A stretch of DNA of 64,000 nt. Source: Synchiropus splendidus (taxonomy: Eukaryota > Chordata > Actinopteri > Syngnathiformes > Callionymidae). Positions 61,101 through 64,000 of this stretch are shown here, in pieces; within the stretch, counting starts at the first letter, position 1, and each line of letters begins with the position of its first letter. The stretch lies in the NCBI RefSeq assembly GCF_027744825.2, contig NC_071334.1:70912437-70976436 (forward strand), written 5' to 3'. The notes beneath the pieces were generated by a model that was given only the letters and a program-made list of their open reading frames with translations, made no database searches and had not been told where the DNA came from. Position numbers and translations under genes: made by a program.

Positions 61101-63144
61101 TGCACCACTCCAGTCCTCAAATTGATGGCCGAGTTGGTTCACAACAGGTAGGCTTGTTCTCCTGGCCTGGTATTGGTCACTGAGCACGGTCACATGACGG
61201 GCCAGCAGACTGAATGATTCAAATTGCCATTATTGTTATTAAAATCTGATTTTTAAAGTGCACGTGAACAGCTGAGAAACTGGAATTTCTCATAGTGGGA
61301 CTCCATGACCTGAATAATGTGGCTAAAAGCTGGACTAAGCTAGCATGGAGCCAGTAGCTGGACTAAGCTAGCATGGAGCCAGTAGCTGGACTAAGCTAGC
61401 ATGTAGCCAGTAGCTGGACTAAGCTAGCGTGTAGCCAGTAGCTGGACTAAGCTAGCATGGAGCCAGTAGCTGGACTCAGCTAGCATGGAGCCAGTAGCTG
61501 GACTCAGCTAGCATGGAGCCAGTAGCTGGACTAAGCGAGGATGTAGCCAGTAGCTGGACTCGGCTAGCATGGAGCCAGTAGCTGGACTCGGCTAGCATGG
61601 AGCCAGTAGCTGGACTAAGCTAGCATGGAGCCAGTAGCTGGACTCAGCTAGCATGGAGCCAGGAGCTGGACTCAGCTAGCATGTAACCAGCTGTTATGTC
61701 GTCGAATAACCTTCTATGCAAGTGGTGTGTGGAACCTGATGCAGTGTGTGTGTTCCCGGGTCTGAGCCCATGTCTGCGGTGATCACGTGACTAACCTGAT
61801 ACCAGCTGGGTTTTGGAACCGTCTTCACCTTCCTCAGGTGGTTTTGATCCTTAGTTCTCACAAGAAGACGCTCCACATTGGCAACCGTTAGCTTGGTGGC
61901 TAAGCTCGTCCACATCTGTCATTCTTGTGATACATAGACAGCAGAATCATTCAGTAGACCAGTCTGAATCGGCTCCTTGGAGAGCGACTCGCTGCACTGC
62001 ATGTGAACCGTGCATGGAACCACAGTCAGGCTGACGACTCTATCATACTCTCTCGCAGATCTCAGCGACTGCAGTTTGATGTCTCGTCGCCCAACGGCAT
62101 CCTGCTCTTCAGGGAGACCAGCAAGATGATCACTACATACGGTGAGCCAGCAGCCGGGGAGCACGCTCTCACGCACGCTCTGGTGGCCCTCGGCTCACGC
62201 CTGCATGTCCTCGCAGGGAATCGCATCCTGACTCTGGGCGAGGTGCCCAAGGACCAGGTGTACGGCGTCAAGCTGAAGGGGGTCAGCGTGTGCTTCACCA
62301 TGCTGAAGGCCGTGCTGAGCGGGAACTACGTCAACTTTGGAGTCTTTCGTCTCTATGGAGACGACGCTCTGGACAACGCCCTGCAGACCTTCATCAAACT
62401 GCTGCTGTCCATCCCTCACAGTGATCTGCTGGTGCGACGCGCACACACACACACACGTTTGCACTGCTGTCCTTGTGGGGACCTCTCCTGGCCATCACCC
62501 ACACGCCACATTGGTCCTCACAAGGATAGTGTTTTGTCCAGAATTGGCCCCCACAAATGAAGATCAACCAAAGGCACTGATGCTAACGTGTGTGTGTGTG
62601 TCAGGATTATCCCAAGCTGAGTCAGTCCTTCTACTCGCTGCTGGAGGTCCTGACCCAGGACCACATGAACTTCATTGCCAGTCTGGAGCCTCACGTGGTC
62701 ATGTACATCCTGTCGTCCATCTCAGAAGGACTCACGGCGCTGGGTAACCTCTGGGCGAGTGGGACCGCCTGCGGTGTGCATGGCTGACTGTGTGTGTGTG
62801 CGTGCACTCAGACACCATGGTGTGCACCGGCTGCTGCTCCAGTCTGGACCACATCGTCACCTACCTGTTCAAGCAGCTGTCGCGCTCCACCAAGAAGAGG
62901 CCGGCGGCCATGGCCACGGACGACAGGTTCTTGCACATCATGCAGCAGCACCCGGAGATGATCCAGCAGGTCTGTCGCGCACACACACACACACACTCTC
63001 TGTTCAGCCGCCTCACGTCCTCTCTGGCTCTCTCTGGTGGTGAAGATGTTGTCGACTGTCCTCAACATCATCATCTTCGAGGACTGTCGAAACCAGTGGT
63101 CCATGTCGCGACCTCTGCTGGGACTCATTCTGCTCAACGAGAAG
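48771..63144 (+). CDS. xpo7: exportin-7, 26 exons, 3' end beyond window
   Basis: Exportin-7 is an importin-beta-family RanGTP-dependent nuclear transport receptor that carries folded cargo through nuclear pores; in mammals it is also linked to erythroid nuclear maturation. The 26 exons listed separately join without frame breaks into 1013 codons. The product matches vertebrate exportin-7 as I remember it almost residue for residue, against a usual length near 1087, so about 70 C-terminal residues are missing beyond the window. The N-terminal part (residues about 30-100) corresponds to the importin-beta N-terminal Ran-binding region; the rest is expected to be HEAT repeats. The start MADHVQ has A at -3 and G at +4. 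The paralogue RANBP17 was considered, but it diverges strongly near the N-terminus. All introns are GT-AG except intron 16 (AT-AC). No internal stops or frameshifts were seen, so the gene looks functional. Confidence 0.96.
49550..52405 (+). other. xpo7 intron 1, unassigned sequence
   Basis: Most of intron 1 has no recognised gene or RNA. Base composition and scattered short open frames suggest old mobile-element debris, but no termini or domains were identified. A small GC-rich block with CRE and E-box motifs at 51870-51990 is listed separately. Confidence 0.4.
51870..51990. promoter_or_regulatory. CRE / E-box cluster in xpo7 intron 1
   Basis: A perfect CRE (TGACGTCA, 51874-51881) is followed by CACGTG at 51900-51905. 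A YY1-like AAGATGGC lies on the minus strand near 51970. The block could be an internal promoter or part of an old transposon; a 61-codon minus-strand open frame starts inside it. Confidence 0.25.
52406..52552 (+). CDS. xpo7: xpo7 exon 2
   Basis: 49 codons from [17 protein letters not shown] to CQLLLERGS, phase 0 at both ends, acceptor tgcag and donor gtgagt. It begins the importin-beta N-terminal region. Residue 7 is Gly where I recall Ser in mammals. Confidence 0.96.
52624..52717 (+). CDS. xpo7: xpo7 exon 3
   Basis: 31 codons plus one base, from [18 protein letters not shown] to EQRIDI. Acceptor ccacag and donor gtgagt. The preceding intron is only 71 bp. Confidence 0.95.
52862..53028 (+). 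CDS. xpo7: xpo7 exon 4
   Basis: Completes the split Arg codon, then runs from [16 protein letters not shown] to DVTRFLQ (55 codons). Donor gtaggt. Confidence 0.96.
53102..53167 (+). CDS. xpo7: xpo7 exon 5
   Basis: 22 codons, [15 protein letters not shown] to NEINQ, phase 0 at both ends. Flanking introns are 73 and 63 bp. Confidence 0.96.
53231..53335 (+). CDS. xpo7: xpo7 exon 6
   Basis: 35 codons, [16 protein letters not shown] to CNLLKQ, phase 0. The following 1291-bp intron is mostly a hAT-like insertion. Confidence 0.96.
53496..54519. mobile_element. non-autonomous hAT-like element in xpo7 intron 6
   Basis: The element starts TAGGGATGG and ends CCATCCCTA, giving 9-bp perfect terminal inverted repeats with weaker inward extension. 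It is flanked by a perfect 8-bp target duplication CTGATAAT (53488-53495 and 54520-54527), the hAT signature. No transposase frame is visible. A segment near 53583-53640 is shared with the element in intron 26. Confidence 0.85.
54627..54792 (+). CDS. xpo7: xpo7 exon 7
   Basis: 55 codons plus one base, [15 protein letters not shown] to QIPTSWRS. The exon ends after TCA G before donor gtagcc. Confidence 0.95.
54857..54930 (+). CDS. xpo7: xpo7 exon 8
   Basis: Completes a split Ala codon, then [16 protein letters not shown] to SLSPL. Donor gtcagt. The upstream intron is 64 bp. Confidence 0.95.
55130..55249 (+). CDS. xpo7: xpo7 exon 9
   Basis: 40 codons, [16 protein letters not shown] to ILANPQ, phase 0 at both ends, acceptor gtgcag and donor gtgcga. 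Confidence 0.96.
55318..55464 (+). CDS. xpo7: xpo7 exon 10
   Basis: 49 codons, [17 protein letters not shown] to FTVTSLQ. The first three residues (CLP) differ from the SLS I recall in mammals at this exon junction. The next intron is 614 bp. Confidence 0.94.
56079..56251 (+). CDS. xpo7: xpo7 exon 11
   Basis: 57 codons plus two bases, [16 protein letters not shown] to ESVHVIL. Donor gtgggt, then a 63-bp intron. Confidence 0.95.
56315..56508 (+). CDS. xpo7: xpo7 exon 12
   Basis: Completes Arg, then [16 protein letters not shown] to ADITVQE plus one base. The stretch QSTNSSAAD near its end is the least conserved part of the exon against my memory of the mammalian protein. Confidence 0.95.
56621..56726 (+). 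CDS. xpo7: xpo7 exon 13
   Basis: Completes Gly, then [16 protein letters not shown] to DGELVC plus two bases. Acceptor cctgcag and donor gtaaga. Confidence 0.95.
56797..56932 (+). CDS. xpo7: xpo7 exon 14
   Basis: Completes Arg, then [16 protein letters not shown] to GDQVQKSSK (45 codons). The following intron is 1637 bp. Confidence 0.95.
56933..58569 (+). other. xpo7 intron 14, nothing recognised
   Basis: A 1637-bp intron with no tandem array, mobile-element terminus or RNA gene that I could identify. Donor gtaaaa and acceptor ttgcag. Confidence 0.5.
58570..58643 (+). CDS. xpo7: xpo7 exon 15
   Basis: 24 codons plus two bases, [16 protein letters not shown] to SVFIGK. Acceptor ttgcag and donor gtgagt. 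Confidence 0.95.
58941..59021 (+). CDS. xpo7: xpo7 exon 16, ends at AT-AC intron
   Basis: Completes Ile, then [16 protein letters not shown] to LLNDLSL plus GG. The exon is followed directly by ATATCCTT, a U12-type donor. No GT donor keeps the conserved reading. Confidence 0.94.
59022..59477 (+). other. xpo7: xpo7 intron 16, U12-type AT-AC intron
   Basis: The intron begins ATATCCTTGA, matching the U12 donor consensus ATATCCTT exactly, and ends in CAC. A branch-site candidate TTCCCTGAC (consensus TTCCTTRAC, one mismatch) lies at 59458-59466. Its branch A at 59465 is 12 nt from the last intron base. Splicing here restores the conserved junction LSLG-YSSVRK in phase 2. Such introns are removed by the minor spliceosome. 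Confidence 0.93.
59478..59541 (+). CDS. xpo7: xpo7 exon 17
   Basis: Completes Gly, then [16 protein letters not shown] to LNNHT. Donor gtgagt, then a 62-bp intron, the shortest in the gene. Confidence 0.95.
59604..59712 (+). CDS. xpo7: xpo7 exon 18
   Basis: 36 codons plus one base, [16 protein letters not shown] to GRLLMVDL. The following 875-bp intron carries nested mobile elements. Confidence 0.95.
59786..60531. mobile_element. hAT (Charlie-like) element in xpo7 intron 18
   Basis: The left end CAGGGGTTCTTCACC has the typical hAT/Charlie form. The right end read inward is CGGTGATTCTTAA. A perfect 8-bp target duplication GTCTAGAC flanks it (59778-59785 and 60532-60539). A LINE tail is nested inside. 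Confidence 0.75.
59890..60405 (-). mobile_element. 5'-truncated L2-like LINE tail
   Basis: Minus-strand frame 60063-60320 contains [16 protein letters not shown] and [12 protein letters not shown]. This resembles the C-terminal tail of L2-type LINE ORF2 proteins as I recall them. It is followed by a 3'UTR ending in an ATGACAACAAAGAAAG-like terminus near 59900. The 5' part is missing. The tail sits within the hAT element. Confidence 0.75.
60588..60694 (+). CDS. xpo7: xpo7 exon 19
   Basis: Completes Gly, then [16 protein letters not shown] to TFNEQEAK. Donor gtgacg. Confidence 0.95.
60816..60904 (+). CDS. xpo7: xpo7 exon 20, ends at second U12 intron
   Basis: 29 codons plus [18 protein letters not shown] to MMLFDW. 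The donor GTATCCTA is U12-like rather than the usual gtragt. Confidence 0.94.
60905..61039 (+). other. xpo7: xpo7 intron 20, U12-type GT-AG intron
   Basis: The donor GTATCCTA matches 7 of 8 positions of the U12 consensus GTATCCTT. The branch candidate TGCCTTGAC at 61022-61030 differs from TTCCTTGAC at one position, and its branch A is 10 nt from the terminal AG. There is no polypyrimidine tract, as expected for this class. A CA microsatellite follows the donor at about 60911-60934. Phase 2. Confidence 0.87.
61040..61147 (+). CDS. xpo7: xpo7 exon 21
   Basis: Completes Ile, then [16 protein letters not shown] to LMAELVHN plus two bases. Donor gtaggc. Confidence 0.95.
61148..62058 (+). other. 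xpo7 intron 21
   Basis: A 911-bp intron whose middle is a 28-bp minisatellite. The rest (61148-61320 and 61695-62058) holds nothing recognised. Confidence 0.6.
61320..61692 (+). repeat. 28-bp minisatellite in xpo7 intron 21
   Basis: About 13 tandem copies of a unit made of GCTGGACTAAGCTAGC followed by ATGGAGCCAGTA. Copies differ by a few substitutions (CTCAGCTAGC, CTCGGCTAGC, ATGTAGCC). Each unit contains GCTAGC, and the AGCT cores allow local hairpins. Confidence 0.92.
62059..62141 (+). CDS. xpo7: xpo7 exon 22
   Basis: Completes Arg, then [16 protein letters not shown] to SKMITTY plus one base. Donor gtgagc. Confidence 0.95.
62217..62431 (+). CDS. xpo7: xpo7 exon 23
   Basis: The longest exon seen: completes Gly, then [16 protein letters not shown] to IPHSDLL (71 codons). 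Donor gtgcga. Confidence 0.96.
62445..62560 (-). repeat. CA-linked dispersed repeat, short copy in xpo7 intron 23
   Basis: A CA run followed by TTGTGGGGACCTCTCCTGGC and CACAAGGATAGTGTTTTGTC. It lacks the middle part present in the longer copies, so it is internally deleted. Confidence 0.7.
62605..62743 (+). CDS. xpo7: xpo7 exon 24
   Basis: 46 codons plus one base, [16 protein letters not shown] to SEGLTAL. The acceptor tcag follows a short GT microsatellite. Confidence 0.95.
62812..62969 (+). CDS. xpo7: xpo7 exon 25
   Basis: Completes Asp, then [16 protein letters not shown] to HPEMIQQ (52 codons). The loop after STKKR (PAAMATD) is divergent and looks one residue shorter than the mammalian loop I recall. 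Confidence 0.94.
63046..63144 (+). CDS. xpo7: xpo7 exon 26, last exon in window
   Basis: 33 codons, [16 protein letters not shown] to LILLNEK, phase 0, donor gtatgc. The next expected exon (beginning like YFSDLRNS) is not found before the window ends. Confidence 0.95.
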
Positions 63145-63182
63145 GTATGCACACACACGCACACACACTTGTCTCTCTCTAT

Positions 63183-63719
63183 TAGGGAGGGGCGATAACT
63201 TTTCGTACACCATGTCCCGCCAAACACAGTCTCCACGATGACAATTCTGCATCCCATGATAAAGTGGATAAACCCGCGGCTCACTGCTACTATCAGGATT
63301 TCAAGTATAGACTCTGACTCCATGATCATTTCTTCACCTGATGGTTTCTCATGTTTCTTCAGTAGCATCTCGGAAATGTGTCCTGCTCCATAGTTCAACT
63401 GTTCAGAGACATGAGACACAGCAGACAGACAGAGGGCTCCATTGAAGCCCTAAATAAAGCTGGCAGAGCAGCCTGTCAGACACCAGCAGCTTCTACCAGA
63501 GACCTGAAACACTGAGTTGCTCATCTCTGCACTGCAGAGTTCACTCTTCTACTGAGACGTCAACAGACCATGATGCTGGAGACAAACTCCACTCCTGAGT
63601 TCCATCATCAAACAGTGAGACTGTAGTGTCCAACACATGGAGGAGAAGGAACATGGATTTATCCTGATCATTATCGCATTTATCGTGATGAGTTTTTTGG
63701 TCCATATCGCCTGTCCCTG
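63183..63719. mobile_element. non-autonomous hAT-like element in xpo7 intron 26
   Basis: Ends TAGGGAGGGGCGATAAC and, read inward from the right, CAGGGACAGGCGATATG. A perfect 8-bp target duplication CTCTCTAT flanks it (63175-63182 and 63720-63727). It shares CTCCACGATGACAATTCTGC with the intron 6 element. No transposase is encoded. Confidence 0.83.
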
Positions 63720-63720
63720 C

Positions 63721-63935
63721 TCTCTATCCTTACGAGGACCTCTCCTGGCCATCACTCTTTCCCCCTAAACCTAACCATGCAAACACATGGCTCACCTGAA
63801 CCAAACTGGAACCCAGTTAGATTCAACCAGTCTTCATCCTCAAATTGAGGTTTGGACCTGTGGGGACCGGCGGTAGGTCCACACAAGGATAGTGCTCTGT
63901 CAAGAATTGGTCCCCAAAAGTAGGATAAACAAGCC
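63721..63935 (-). repeat. CA-linked dispersed repeat, copy in xpo7 intron 26
   Basis: Contains ACGAGGACCTCTCCTGGCC, the motif CTCAAATTGAGGTTTGGACC and ACAAGGATAGTGCTCTGTC, as in the copies at 9360 and 62445. It abuts the hAT element directly. Confidence 0.7.
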
Positions 63936-64000
63936 CAGGGAGCCAGGACTCTCTGGTGGCCAGGGGTCTGGGCCCCTCTGGCCCCATGCAGACCATGGAG

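Noticed and set aside
48771..63144. RANBP17 instead of exportin-7
   Set aside because: The N-terminus MADHVQ-LAQLE and the rest of the protein fit exportin-7 much better; RANBP17 as I recall it begins very differently.

Overview
The window looks like genomic DNA of a ray-finned (teleost) fish. It holds one spliced vertebrate protein gene with very short introns: 11 of its 25 complete introns are 62-76 bp. It also carries fish-type L2-like LINE tails, non-autonomous hAT elements and abundant CA/GT microsatellites. No bacterial, viral or organellar genes were seen. Species cannot be assigned.

Right end, about 48.6-64.0 kb: the gene for exportin-7 (xpo7), plus strand. I could place 26 coding exons, all joining in frame, from MADHVQ at 48771 to LILLNEK at 63144. 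They total 3039 nt, or 1013 codons. The last roughly 70 residues lie beyond the window. The identification rests on near-identity to remembered vertebrate exportin-7, not on a database search. Two introns look like minor-spliceosome (U12-type) introns. Intron 16 is of the AT-AC class and intron 20 of the GT-AG class, and each has a U12-like branch site 10-12 nt from its 3' end. Introns 6, 18 and 26 hold hAT-like insertions flanked by perfect 8-bp target duplications; the intron 18 copy surrounds a LINE tail. Intron 21 holds a 28-bp minisatellite.

Left three quarters, 1-48.5 kb: no protein-coding gene is recognised. About 18.7 kb of it is long tandem arrays with units of 3, 5, 6, 17, 27, 30 and 69 bp and a few compound ones. 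Most arrays show a second, longer period (180, 329, 463, 471 or 639 bp). Between the arrays lie single-copy islands, several AT-rich and dense in TAATTA-like homeodomain words. These could be conserved non-coding regulatory elements of a nearby developmental gene, but that is an inference. At least two dispersed repeat families recur across the window. The very long open frames here (up to 1000 codons) are products of the tandem repeats and are not called as genes.
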